Origin: Acidimicrobiia bacterium
GTDB taxonomy: Bacteria; Actinomycetota; Acidimicrobiia; Acidimicrobiales; MedAcidi-G1
NCBI GenBank assembly: GCA_012959995.1
Contig: DUCC01000034.1
Coordinates: 124,001-188,000 of the forward strand
DNA length: 64,000 nucleotides
Direction of reading: 5' to 3'
Shown piece after piece: positions 44,903 through 53,750 of the stretch. The first letter of the stretch is position 1, and every line of letters begins with the position of its first letter. Below the pieces are notes generated by a model. The model was not told where the DNA came from and did no database searches. It was given only the letters and a program-made list of their open reading frames with translations. The position numbers were made by a program, and so were the translations under genes.

Positions 44903-45202
44903 ATGTTTTTGAACCAGTTCCTTCTGCTTTCTGTGGCACTTTTTGCTATTGGCGTGTACGGCGTGTTGGCTCGCCGCAACGGGGTCATGGTGCTCATGTC
45001 TATTGAGCTGATCCTGAACGCCGTCAACATCAACTTGGTTTCTTTCGCTGCTTTCACCGAAAACATAGCGGGCGAAGTATTTGCTCTCTTCGTGGTCGCC
45101 GTAGCGGCCGCCGAAGTAGGGGTGGGCTTAGCCATGATCTTGCTCTTGTACCGCAACCGACGAAACATTGATCTCACCGAGATCGATCTGATGAAGGGTT
45201 AA
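44903..45202 (+). CDS. nuoK: Complex I-type subunit K (second copy)
   Basis: A 99-residue, three-span NuoK with LARRNGVMVLMSIELILNAVNINLV and AAAEVGVGLAMILLLYRNRR, containing both conserved membrane Glu residues. ATG 44903 follows nuoJ2 by 1 bp. Confidence 0.93.
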   Translation: MFLNQFLLLSVALFAIGVYGVLARRNGVMVLMSIELILNAVNINLVSFAAFTENIAGEVFALFVVAVAAAEVGVGLAMILLLYRNRRNIDLTEIDLMKG

Positions 45203-45206
45203 TGCT

Positions 45207-47474
45207 ATGACCGACCTATTCATCTTCGCTTCGGCTACCGCTGAGCTTGCAGAAACCGTTTTACCTTTGGGTATCACCGAAGGCGGAGCGTGGTTGCTGC
45301 GCAACGCTTGGATAATCCCGTTGATACCTGCCCTGTCTTTCGTAGGCATTTTGTTCTTTGGCAAGCGCATGCCTCGCCAAGGCGCCGAACTGGGCGTGGC
45401 GGCTATCGGTATCGCTTTTGTTTTAGCGGTACTCACCGGCGCCGCTTGGATGGATCACCGCGACAACTATCAGGGCGACGAGGTAACTCAAGCGGTGATA
45501 GTGGCCGACCACGGCGAGGCTGCCGATCACGATGAAGGGCACGCCCCCGAGCATCCTTCGCTGGCCGTAAGCAACACCGTGACTTGGTTCCAGGTGGGCG
45601 GCATGACCATATCGGTGGGCGTTCTGGTCGACGGCTTAGCGGTCATGATGCTTTTCGTGGTGACCTTAGTGTCGCTCTTGGTGCACGTTTACTCCACTGA
45701 TTACGTCAGCGGCGATAGGCGCTACACCCATTACTTTGCTTTCCTGTCGCTGTTTAGTGCCTCCATGCTGACCCTGGTTATTTCAGAAAACACCCTGCAA
45801 CTCTTGGTGGCTTGGGAACTTGTTGGCGTGTGTTCGTTTGCCCTCATTGGCCACTGGTGGGAAGAAAAACCCAACAGCGATGCTGCGTTGAAAGCTTTCT
45901 TAACCAACCGGGTAGGCGACATGGGCCTCTTGGTAGGCATCACCGTGCTGTTCTTCTCCGTTGGTTCGGCGCTGCCTGACGCTTTCGGCTCGTTCTCTAT
46001 CGCCACCACCAACACGCTGGCCAACTCGGGCCTGTTATCGCACACCGCTCTGTTGGTATCGGCGACCTGCCTTATGGCTGCCGTTATGTCTAAGTCTGGC
46101 CAGTTTTTCTTACACACCTGGTTGCCCGACGCTATGGCCGGGCCCACCCCTGTTTCGGCCCTCATCCACGCCGCCACCATGGTGGTAGCCGGGGTATTCA
46201 TGATCGCTCGCCTGTACGGCGTGTTCTTCGAAGGGTTCTCCATTGGCGGGTCATCCATCAACCTGATGGCCGTAGTGGGCGGGCTTACTACTTTGGTCGG
46301 TGCTTCGCTGGCTTTCGTGCAACGCGACATCAAAAAAGTTTTGGCCTACTCCACCATTTCTCAATTGGGTTACATGGTGTTGGCTTTGGGCGTCGGGGCC
46401 TGGACAGCCGCCGTGTTCCACTTGTTCACCCACGCTTTCTTTAAGGCCTGCTTGTTCTTGGGCTCCGGTTCGGTAGCTCACGCCGTGCACAGTTTCGACA
46501 TGAAATCCGACATGGGTGGCATGCGTAAAGCCATGCCGCAGACCTACCGGACCTTCGTCATCGGTTCTATCGCCTTGGCTGGGTTGCCTCCGTTGGCCGG
46601 CTTTTGGTCGAAAGACGAAATCTTGGCCGGCACCGGCGGTTGGGGCCTCTTTGGAGGCACCGGCGGTAACGGGGCCTACACCGGCATGCTGATCATGGGC
46701 ATGGTGACCGCCGCATTGACCGCTGCCTACATGACCCGAGTCATTTACTTAACCTTCTTTGGCGACTTCCGCGGCCACGGCGAACTCCACGAATCTGGCC
46801 CCCGCATGGTGGTGCCTTTGTGGATTCTGGCCGGTTTGGCCATGGTGGCCGGTTTATTCAACCTGCCTTCCGGCTTTCAACTGGTGCCCGAATCAATGCA
46901 AGAACGTTTCGGCCATTACGTTGAACCAGCGGCCGCTTACTTCCCGGGCATTAGCCACGCCTCACCTTCATGGTCGCTGGCTATTTTCTCCACTTTGGTG
47001 GTGATGGCCGGTGCGGGCTCCGCTTACTGGTACTACTTTGTCAAAGTGGATGCCGCCGCCCAAGCCTCGGGCCAAAGCCTGACCGAACTTAGCAACGGCC
47101 CTACCAGTCGTTGGCCGCTGGCCAAAATGGGCCACAACCTGCTCGAGAACAAGTACTACCTCGACCATCTCTACACCGGCATTATCGCCGGAGGCACCAA
47201 GGGACCGCTGGCCCGTGCCGTCTACCGCTTCAACCAACAGGTCATTGACCGCACTGTCGACAAAGTCGGCGAAACTGCGGTGGTGTCTGGTCAGTTTGTC
47301 TACGACAAAATTGACCAATTGTTAGTTGACGGTGCCGTTAATACCTCGGGGCGTCTTGCTTCTGAGGCTGGCGGAGAACTTCGTAAAATTCAATCCGGGA
47401 AGGTCCAAAGCTACGCAGCGATATTGTTTGCTGCCGCTACGGTACTCGCCGGGATTTTGATCGTCATCGTTTAG
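45207..47474 (+). CDS. nuoL: Complex I-type subunit L (second copy)
   Basis: A 755-residue NuoL with VAWELVGVCSFALIGHWW, LHTWLPDAMAGPTPVSALIHAATMV and KKVLAYSTISQLGYM. It lacks the coiled-coil block of the first copy. Instead an external loop near residues 100-115 is dense in His, Asp and Glu (DHGEAADHDEGHAPEHP). A long amphipathic C-terminal part (about residues 610-740) ends in a final span, as in NuoL with its lateral helix. Confidence 0.94.
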   Translation: MTDLFIFASATAELAETVLPLGITEGGAWLLRNAWIIPLIPALSFVGILFFGKRMPRQGAELGVAAIGIAFVLAVLTGAAWMDHRDNYQGDEVTQAVIVADHGEAADHDEGHAPEHPSLAVSNTVTWFQVGGMTISVGVLVDGLAVMMLFVVTLVSLLVHVYSTDYVSGDRRYTHYFAFLSLFSASMLTLVISENTLQLLVAWELVGVCSFALIGHWWEEKPNSDAALKAFLTNRVGDMGLLVGITVLFFSVGSALPDAFGSFSIATTNTLANSGLLSHTALLVSATCLMAAVMSKSGQFFLHTWLPDAMAGPTPVSALIHAATMVVAGVFMIARLYGVFFEGFSIGGSSINLMAVVGGLTTLVGASLAFVQRDIKKVLAYSTISQLGYMVLALGVGAWTAAVFHLFTHAFFKACLFLGSGSVAHAVHSFDMKSDMGGMRKAMPQTYRTFVIGSIALAGLPPLAGFWSKDEILAGTGGWGLFGGTGGNGAYTGMLIMGMVTAALTAAYMTRVIYLTFFGDFRGHGELHESGPRMVVPLWILAGLAMVAGLFNLPSGFQLVPESMQERFGHYVEPAAAYFPGISHASPSWSLAIFSTLVVMAGAGSAYWYYFVKVDAAAQASGQSLTELSNGPTSRWPLAKMGHNLLENKYYLDHLYTGIIAGGTKGPLARAVYRFNQQVIDRTVDKVGETAVVSGQFVYDKIDQLLVDGAVNTSGRLASEAGGELRKIQSGKVQSYAAILFAAATVLAGILIVIV

Positions 47475-47486
47475 GAGACGGCCAGT

Positions 47487-49127
47487 ATGGAAAATTTGCT
47501 TGACAGTTGGGGCTTAACGGCCGCCACCTTCGTACCAATGTTGGGGGTGGCGCTCATGATGTTCGTCCCCAAAGAAAAAGAGGATCTGCATAAAAAGATC
47601 GCTCTGGCCACCTCGTTGGTGGTGGCTGCCATTGGGGTGCTGCTCTTAGTGCAGTTTGATCTTGGTGCCACGGGGCAGTTGCAGTTTGCTGTGGACCACA
47701 TGTGGATCGACGTCATAAACAGCCACTACGCCATGGGCCTCGACGGCATGTCGCTGCCGTTGGTGTTGCTAACCATGCTGGTGGTGCCTTTGTGCATCGT
47801 CTACTCGTGGGATCATTTCCCGTCCCCATCTAACCCCAAAGCCTTCTTGATGCTGATCTTGGTTCTAGAAACCGGCATGATCGGCACCTTTATGGCTCAA
47901 GACTTGGTGCTGTTCTTCGTGTTCTTCGAAGTGGTGCTGTTGCCCATGTTCTTCATGATCGCCGTGTGGGGCGGCGAAGACCGCCGCTACGCCTCGTTGA
48001 AGTTCTTCTTGTACACCTTGTTCGGTTCAGCACTTATGTTGGTGAGCTTCTTGTCGCTGTACTTTTTGTCGGGTGCCGAATCGTTCGTTCTCACCGACCT
48101 CGCCCAGGCAGTAGCCGAGAACGGTATTTCTCGCACCGCCGGACTATGGATCTTTGGCGGCATGTTGTTGGGCTTCGGCATCAAGGTACCTATGTTCCCC
48201 TTCCACACCTGGTTGCCTGACGCTCACACTCAGGCCCCGACCGTCGGTTCGGTCATCTTGGCCGCCGTGTTGTTGAAACTCGGCACCTACGGCTTTATTC
48301 GCATCGCTATTCCCGTGTTGCCAGAAGCCGCCGTGGAATGGGCTCCTTGGATCGGCCTGTTGGCGGTAGTGGGCATCATCTACGGTGCCTTGGGCTGTTT
48401 GGCACAAACCGACATGAAGCGCCTGATCGCTTTTTCATCGGTCGCTCACATGGGTTTCGTCATGTTGGGCATTTCTACCCTCACTGATTTCGGCATTAAC
48501 GCCGCCATCATGGGCATGGTGGCCCACGGTTTGATCACCGGCATGTTGTTCTTCATCGCTGGGTCGATCAAAGAGCGCTACCACACCTTAGATATTGCCC
48601 GCTTGGGTGGCTTGTTGCTTAAAGCCCCTCGTATGGGTTGGATTCTCGGTTTGAGCGTTATGGCTTCGTTGGGTCTGCCTGGTTTGGCTGGCTTCTGGGG
48701 CGAGTTCCCTGCCATTTTGTCCACCTACAACCCGGCTAACGGCCTGCCTGTAGAGACCTTCCGCACTTACATGGTGATCTCTGCTTTGGGCACCGTGTTG
48801 GCCGCCGGCTACCTGCTGTGGCTATTGCAACGCACCGCCTTTGGTACCCCCACCGAAGAGTTTGCTGACCTAGATATTCCTGACGTAACCCGTCACGAGT
48901 GGATTGCCTGGACCCCTATGATCGCTTTGATCTTAGCTATCGGTATTTACCCCAACTTGATTTTCCGGGTGACTGATGGGGCGGTAGATGCTTCGCTTAA
49001 CGAATGTTTGCAAGTAAACACCCAAGAAATGTCGGCCGAAGATATCGAAGCTTTGCATTGCGCCCCGGTTTACAACTTGGGTAGCGGCGGGCATGTGGTA
49101 GATGAACACGCAGTGAGCGGAGACTGA
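47487..49127 (+). CDS. nuoM: Complex I-type subunit M (second copy)
   Basis: A 546-residue antiporter-like NuoM with FFEVVLLPMFFMIAVWGGEDRRYA, KVPMFPFHTWLPDAHTQAPTVGSVILAAVLLKLG and MKRLIAFSSVAHMGF. TTTAGGAGACGG precedes the ATG. The C-terminal tail (EMSAEDIEALHCAPVYNLG) is longer than usual. Confidence 0.94.
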   Translation: MENLLDSWGLTAATFVPMLGVALMMFVPKEKEDLHKKIALATSLVVAAIGVLLLVQFDLGATGQLQFAVDHMWIDVINSHYAMGLDGMSLPLVLLTMLVVPLCIVYSWDHFPSPSNPKAFLMLILVLETGMIGTFMAQDLVLFFVFFEVVLLPMFFMIAVWGGEDRRYASLKFFLYTLFGSALMLVSFLSLYFLSGAESFVLTDLAQAVAENGISRTAGLWIFGGMLLGFGIKVPMFPFHTWLPDAHTQAPTVGSVILAAVLLKLGTYGFIRIAIPVLPEAAVEWAPWIGLLAVVGIIYGALGCLAQTDMKRLIAFSSVAHMGFVMLGISTLTDFGINAAIMGMVAHGLITGMLFFIAGSIKERYHTLDIARLGGLLLKAPRMGWILGLSVMASLGLPGLAGFWGEFPAILSTYNPANGLPVETFRTYMVISALGTVLAAGYLLWLLQRTAFGTPTEEFADLDIPDVTRHEWIAWTPMIALILAIGIYPNLIFRVTDGAVDASLNECLQVNTQEMSAEDIEALHCAPVYNLGSGGHVVDEHAVSGD

Positions 49128-49129
49128 CC

Positions 49130-50635
49130 GTGACTGCGCAACTGCTCGCCTTGGCCTTTGAAAGGCCAGCCATTGATTGGCATGCGGTGGCCCCCGAGTT
49201 GGTGCTGTTAACCGCCGGGTGTCTCATCACCTTGGCCGACATCATCTTTTTAGAAAAAGCCCGGTCCTTTACCGCTGCTTTGGCCGGGTTGGGTGTGCTG
49301 GCTACCGCCATTCCGCTCATTACCTTGGCCAGCAGTGGCGCCGACCGAGTGCTGTTCGGTGGAGCGTACGTGGTTGACGACTTTGCGCTTATCACCAAAG
49401 CTATTTTCTTAATGGCCGGTTATGTAGTGATTTTGCTCTCTACCAACTATGTGGCCGAAGGCGATTATTGGGAAAACGAATATTACGGCCTGTTGCTGGC
49501 TTCGCTTATGGGCATGATCATGATGGCCTCCTCTCGGGACTTGATTTCGATCTTCGTGGCCTTGGAACTGTTGTCGATCCCCGCTTATTTGATGGTGGCT
49601 TGGCGCAAGGGCGATGCCCGCTCCAACGAAGCCGGTTTGAAGTATTACCTCATGGGGGTGTTCGCTTCGGCGGTCATGCTCTACGGCATGTCGCTGCTCT
49701 TCGGGTTGGCGGGTTCTACCCAACTCACGGAGATCGCTACTGCGGTGGCTTCGGGTGCCGCCTCAACATCGGCCACCACTTTGGCCATTGTCTTTATCAT
49801 CGCTGGGTTTGCTTTTAAAGTTTCGGCGGCCCCGTTTCATACCTGGGCTCCTGATGTTTATGAAGGCGCCCCCACCCCGGTGACGGCGTTTCTTTCGGTG
49901 GCCTCAAAAGCTGCTGGCTTTGTGGCTATCTTGCAATTGCTTTACGTGGGTTTCTACGGTCGAGCCGATGTCTACGAACCGTTGATCTGGATTTTGGCCG
50001 CGGCGTCTATGACCTTGGGCAACCTGGTGGCTTTGCGCCAAACCAACATGGTGCGCCTCATGGCTTACTCCGGGGTGGCCCAAACCGGGTTTATTATCGC
50101 CCCGCTGGCCGTGGCCGGTCACGCCGGGTTAGGCGATCAAGCGTTGTCTACCGTGGTGACCTACTTGGCTATTTACGCTGCCATGAACTTGGGGGCTTTT
50201 GCGGTCATCATCACCTTGTCTCGCAAAACTGGTTCGGCAGAGCTCAGCAGCTTTGGTGGGGCCTTTAGTTACGCTCCGGGGCTGACCGTGGCCATGAGCT
50301 TCTTTTTGTTCTCGCTGGCGGGTATTCCTCCGTTGGGCGGCTGGTTCGCCAAATTTGAGGTGTTCCGAGTATTGACCTCGGCCGGCGACTTCTGGGGCTA
50401 CTCCTTAGCGGTGATCGCTGCTGTGAACTCGGTGATTGCCTTGTATTACTACGCTGGTATTGCGCGCCGCATGTGGGCCGATGACGCTCCAGAAGGCGAT
50501 TTGGCTCCGGTGCCCACCACCCCGTCGCTGGTTATCGCTTTGGCTATTTGCGCCGGCGTTACCTTGGCCTTTGGTGTGGTGCCACAAATAGTGGCTCGCT
50601 TCACCGACGTGAGCCTGCTGGCCCTCGGGGGCTGA
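49130..50635 (+). CDS. nuoN: Complex I-type subunit N (second copy)
   Basis: A 501-residue NuoN with FVALELLSIPAYLMVAWRKGD, EAGLKYYLMGVFASAVMLYG and KVSAAPFHTWAPDVYEGAPTPVTAFLSVASK. GTG 49130 lies 2 bp after nuoM2. Last subunit gene of the 11-gene cluster; the methyltransferase gene begins at its stop. Confidence 0.94.
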   Translation: MTAQLLALAFERPAIDWHAVAPELVLLTAGCLITLADIIFLEKARSFTAALAGLGVLATAIPLITLASSGADRVLFGGAYVVDDFALITKAIFLMAGYVVILLSTNYVAEGDYWENEYYGLLLASLMGMIMMASSRDLISIFVALELLSIPAYLMVAWRKGDARSNEAGLKYYLMGVFASAVMLYGMSLLFGLAGSTQLTEIATAVASGAASTSATTLAIVFIIAGFAFKVSAAPFHTWAPDVYEGAPTPVTAFLSVASKAAGFVAILQLLYVGFYGRADVYEPLIWILAAASMTLGNLVALRQTNMVRLMAYSGVAQTGFIIAPLAVAGHAGLGDQALSTVVTYLAIYAAMNLGAFAVIITLSRKTGSAELSSFGGAFSYAPGLTVAMSFFLFSLAGIPPLGGWFAKFEVFRVLTSAGDFWGYSLAVIAAVNSVIALYYYAGIARRMWADDAPEGDLAPVPTTPSLVIALAICAGVTLAFGVVPQIVARFTDVSLLALGG

Positions 50636-50636
50636 C

Positions 50637-51650
50637 ATTAATGGCTTAGCCGAACGGCTGGCCGCCCGGTGCCGCGCTGGCGGGCCGCTAGATTTTTCTG
50701 CTTGGGTTGAGGCTTGCCTGTACGACCCCGACTTTGGCTTTTATGTTTCTGGCGGTTCGGCGGGTCGCCGGGGGGATTTTATTACCAGCCCCGAAGTAGG
50801 CCCGTTGTTTGGCGCCGTGCTGGCGCGGTGGTTGGACAAACGGTGGGCGGCTATGGGGGAGCCTGATGGGTTTACGGTAGTTGAGGTAGGAGCAGGCCCA
50901 GGGACGTTGGCTCGGGCTGTTTTGGCGGCCCAACCGGCGTGCCTGGCAACCGGCCGCTACGTGACGGTAGAGGTTTCGGCAGCTCAACGGGCCCTTCACC
51001 CTGATGGGGTAGATGCCTTGGCCGAAATGCCGGCCGGGCCTCTTGTTGGGGCAGTGGTGGCCAACGAGTTGCTAGACAACTTGCCGTTCGGCGTGTTGGC
51101 GGCCGATGGAGAGTCTTGGCGGCCGGTACAGGTAACGGTGGAGGGAGATGAATTCTTCGAGGTGCTGGGCGACCCGGTGAACCCACCGGTTGCTTTGCCG
51201 CCAGTGGCCGGCCAGCGCATACCTACCCAAGCAGCGGCAGCCCAATGGGTTGCCGGGGCTTGGGCTTCACTGGCGCCTGGAAGCAGCCTGCTGGTTGTTG
51301 ACTATTGCGCGACCACAGCCCAGATGGCCCAGAAGTCCTCTTGGTTACGCACCTACCGCAACCATCAGCACGGTGGATCGCCGCTGGACTATCTAGGTAG
51401 CCAAGACATCACCACCGAAGTGGCGGTGGATCAACTCCCCGGCCAACCGGAGGTAGGCACGCAACTTGACTGGTTACAAGCCAACGGCGTCGATGACCTC
51501 GTAGCGGAAGGTCGCCGCATTTGGGAACAACGAGCCGGAGTGGCCGACCTAGCGGCCCTCAAAGCCCGCAGCCGCATCAGCGAAGCCGAAGCACTCTTAG
51601 CCCCCGACGGTCTCGGCGCCTTCCAAACCCTTACCTGGACAACCCCCTAA
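50637..51650 (+). CDS. MidA/NDUFAF7-family (DUF185) SAM-dependent methyltransferase, apparent ATT start
   Basis: About 337 residues with GPLDFSAWVEACLYDPDFGFY near the N-terminus, GDFITSPEVGPLFGAVLARW, the SAM motif VEVGAGPGTLARAVL and VVANELLDNLPF: all MidA hallmarks. In mitochondria NDUFAF7 dimethylates an Arg of NDUFS2 (NuoD) and is needed for complex I assembly. The family N-terminus lies upstream of the first ATG, GTG or TTG in frame (TTG 50805); the frame opens at 50613, and ATT 50637, one base after the nuoN stop and 6 nt after GGGG, is the best start. A frameshift or CTG 50658 are alternatives. Confidence 0.85.
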   Translation: MNGLAERLAARCRAGGPLDFSAWVEACLYDPDFGFYVSGGSAGRRGDFITSPEVGPLFGAVLARWLDKRWAAMGEPDGFTVVEVGAGPGTLARAVLAAQPACLATGRYVTVEVSAAQRALHPDGVDALAEMPAGPLVGAVVANELLDNLPFGVLAADGESWRPVQVTVEGDEFFEVLGDPVNPPVALPPVAGQRIPTQAAAAQWVAGAWASLAPGSSLLVVDYCATTAQMAQKSSWLRTYRNHQHGGSPLDYLGSQDITTEVAVDQLPGQPEVGTQLDWLQANGVDDLVAEGRRIWEQRAGVADLAALKARSRISEAEALLAPDGLGAFQTLTWTTP

Positions 51651-51687
51651 AGTTCGTGCTGTGGGGACAGTCCCCACAGCACGAACT
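51651..51687. repeat. 37-bp perfect palindrome after the MidA-like gene
   Basis: Two 18-bp arms (left arm AGTTCGTGCTGTGGGGAC) match perfectly around a single central A at 51669. It starts on the first base after the stop codon. The core GGGGAC-A-GTCCCC parallels the palindrome at 54239-54277. As RNA it would be a very stable hairpin that could end the nuo transcript, though no T-tract follows. Confidence 0.85.
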
Positions 51688-51696
51688 CTGGGTTGG

Positions 51697-51725
51697 TTGA
51701 GCCTTGGTGAGAGGTCTACTAGGGT
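51697..51725 (+). promoter_or_regulatory. Promoter for acetyl-CoA synthetase
   Basis: TTGAGC (51697-51702) and TAGGGT (51720-51725) are separated by 17 bp, a good actinobacterial housekeeping-sigma match. Predicted transcription start is about 24 nt before GTG 51756, leaving room for the GAGGAAAGG ribosome site. Confidence 0.6.
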
Positions 51726-51755
51726 CGGGCGGGTTAACCGAGGAAAGGTAATTTT

Positions 51756-53750
51756 GTGAACGAACCAACCATTGAGAACTATTACGTCGAAGACCGCACC
51801 TTCCCGCCGTCGGCTGACTTTGTGGCCTCCGCAGTAGCGGGCGACCGCTCGGATTACCAAGAAGCCGCCCTGGACTATGAGGCCTTCTGGGCCCGCCAAG
51901 CACGAGAACTTCTCACTTGGGACCAAGACTTCCACACCACGTTGGAATGGGAACTGCCCTACGCCAAATGGTTCTTAGGTGGGCAACTCAACGTTTCTTA
52001 CAACTGCTTAGACCGCCACGTAGAAGCCGGCTACGGCGACCGCATTGCTTATTTTTGGGAAGGGGAGCCCGGCGACACCCGCGAAATCAGTTACACCCAG
52101 TTGCTCGATGAGGTCAGCCGCTTCGCCAACGTACTCAAAGGCTTAGGCCTCAAAAAAGGCGACCGAGTAGCTATCTACATGCCAATGATCCCCGAACTGC
52201 CGGTAGCCATGTTGGCCTGTACCCGCATCGGGGTAGCGCACAGCGTGATCTTCGGCGGGTTCTCGCCGGACTCCATAGTGGACCGCTGCGAAGACGCCCA
52301 AGCCCGCATGGTCATCACCGCCGACGCTGGTTACCGCCGGGGAGAGCCTTCGGCCCTCAAAGTAAACGTCGACGCTGCTCTAGACTCTGGAGCCTCCTGT
52401 GTGGAACACGTAGTGGTGGTCAACCGGTGCGACACCGAAGTCACCATGAAAGAAAACCGCGACCTGTGGTGGCATGAACTTATGGCCGAAGCCTCCGCCG
52501 ACTGCCCAGCCGAACCCATGGACAGCGAACAACTGCTGTACCTGCTTTACACCTCGGGCACTACCGCCAAACCCAAAGGCATCATGCACACCACCGGCGG
52601 GTACCTCACCCAAGTGGCCTACACCCACAAAACGGTGTTCGACCTCAACCGAGACGACGACGTGTATTGGTGCGCCGCCGACATCGGCTGGGTAACCGGC
52701 CATAGTTACATCGTGTACGGGCCACTCACCAACGGCTGCACCTCGGTCATGTACGAAGGCACCCCCGACACCCCACGGCCCGAGTTTCGGAGTGACGACC
52801 GCTCAACCTGGCCCAAGGACCGCCTGTGGGACATCATCGAACGCTACGGGGTAACCCAGCTTTACACCGCCCCCACGGCCATACGTACCTTCATGAAATG
52901 GGGGAGCCAAGACCCCGAAGCCCACGACCTCAGCAGCCTGCGGGTATTGGGCACGGTCGGTGAACCCATCAACCCCGAAGCATGGATGTGGTATCACGAA
53001 AATATTGGCGGCAGCACCTGCCCCATCGTGGACACCTGGTGGCAAACCGAAACCGGCGGGCACATGATCAGCCCCCTGCCTGGGGTAACCACCACCAAAC
53101 CAGGGTCAGCCTGCCACACCATCCCTGGTGTCTTCGCCGAAGTCGTAGACGACGCCGGCCAACCCATTTCTGAAGGCGGCGGCTACCTGACCATCACCCA
53201 CCCCTGGCCGGCCATGCTGCGGGGCATTTGGGGCGACCCCGAGCGCTACCTGGAGACCTATTGGTCGACCTATGAGGGCCGCTACTTTGCCGGCGACGGA
53301 GCCAAAATCGATGCCGACGGTTACCTGTGGCTTTTGGGGCGCGTGGACGATGTCATGAACGTGTCCGGTCACCGCATCGCCACCGCCGAAGTGGAGTCCG
53401 CTCTAGTGGATCATCCGGCAGTTGCCGAAGCCGCCGTAGTGGGAGCCAACGACGAGGTCACCGGCCAAGCCATCATCGGCTACGTGATTCTGCGCGGCAC
53501 CCATGAAGCCTCCGAAGCCTTAGCCGAAGAAGTGCGCCGCCACGTGGCCACCAAGCTGGGTCCCATGGCCCGCCCCAAAGCCGTATTTTTGGTACCAGAC
53601 CTGCCTAAAACCCGCAGCGGCAAGATCATGCGCCGCTTGCTGCGAGACGTCGCCGAAGGCCGCGACCTAGGTGACACCACCACCTTGGCTGATGCCGGGG
53701 TAGTAGCGGAAATCCGCGACCGAGTGGCCGCCGACCCGCAAGAGGACTAA
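51756..53750 (+). CDS. acs: Acetyl-CoA synthetase
   Basis: A 664-residue adenylate-forming enzyme. YLLYTSGTTAKPKGIMHTTGGYL is the ATP-binding P-loop, WCAADIGWVTGHSYIVYGPL and VDTWWQTETGGHMI are the acetate-specific motifs, and KTRSGKIMRRLLRDVAEG near the C-terminus holds the catalytic, usually acetylation-controlled Lys. It makes acetyl-CoA from acetate, ATP and CoA. The GTG start is preceded by GAGGAAAGG. TAATG overlap with the next gene. Confidence 0.95.
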   Translation: MNEPTIENYYVEDRTFPPSADFVASAVAGDRSDYQEAALDYEAFWARQARELLTWDQDFHTTLEWELPYAKWFLGGQLNVSYNCLDRHVEAGYGDRIAYFWEGEPGDTREISYTQLLDEVSRFANVLKGLGLKKGDRVAIYMPMIPELPVAMLACTRIGVAHSVIFGGFSPDSIVDRCEDAQARMVITADAGYRRGEPSALKVNVDAALDSGASCVEHVVVVNRCDTEVTMKENRDLWWHELMAEASADCPAEPMDSEQLLYLLYTSGTTAKPKGIMHTTGGYLTQVAYTHKTVFDLNRDDDVYWCAADIGWVTGHSYIVYGPLTNGCTSVMYEGTPDTPRPEFRSDDRSTWPKDRLWDIIERYGVTQLYTAPTAIRTFMKWGSQDPEAHDLSSLRVLGTVGEPINPEAWMWYHENIGGSTCPIVDTWWQTETGGHMISPLPGVTTTKPGSACHTIPGVFAEVVDDAGQPISEGGGYLTITHPWPAMLRGIWGDPERYLETYWSTYEGRYFAGDGAKIDADGYLWLLGRVDDVMNVSGHRIATAEVESALVDHPAVAEAAVVGANDEVTGQAIIGYVILRGTHEASEALAEEVRRHVATKLGPMARPKAVFLVPDLPKTRSGKIMRRLLRDVAEGRDLGDTTTLADAGVVAEIRDRVAADPQED

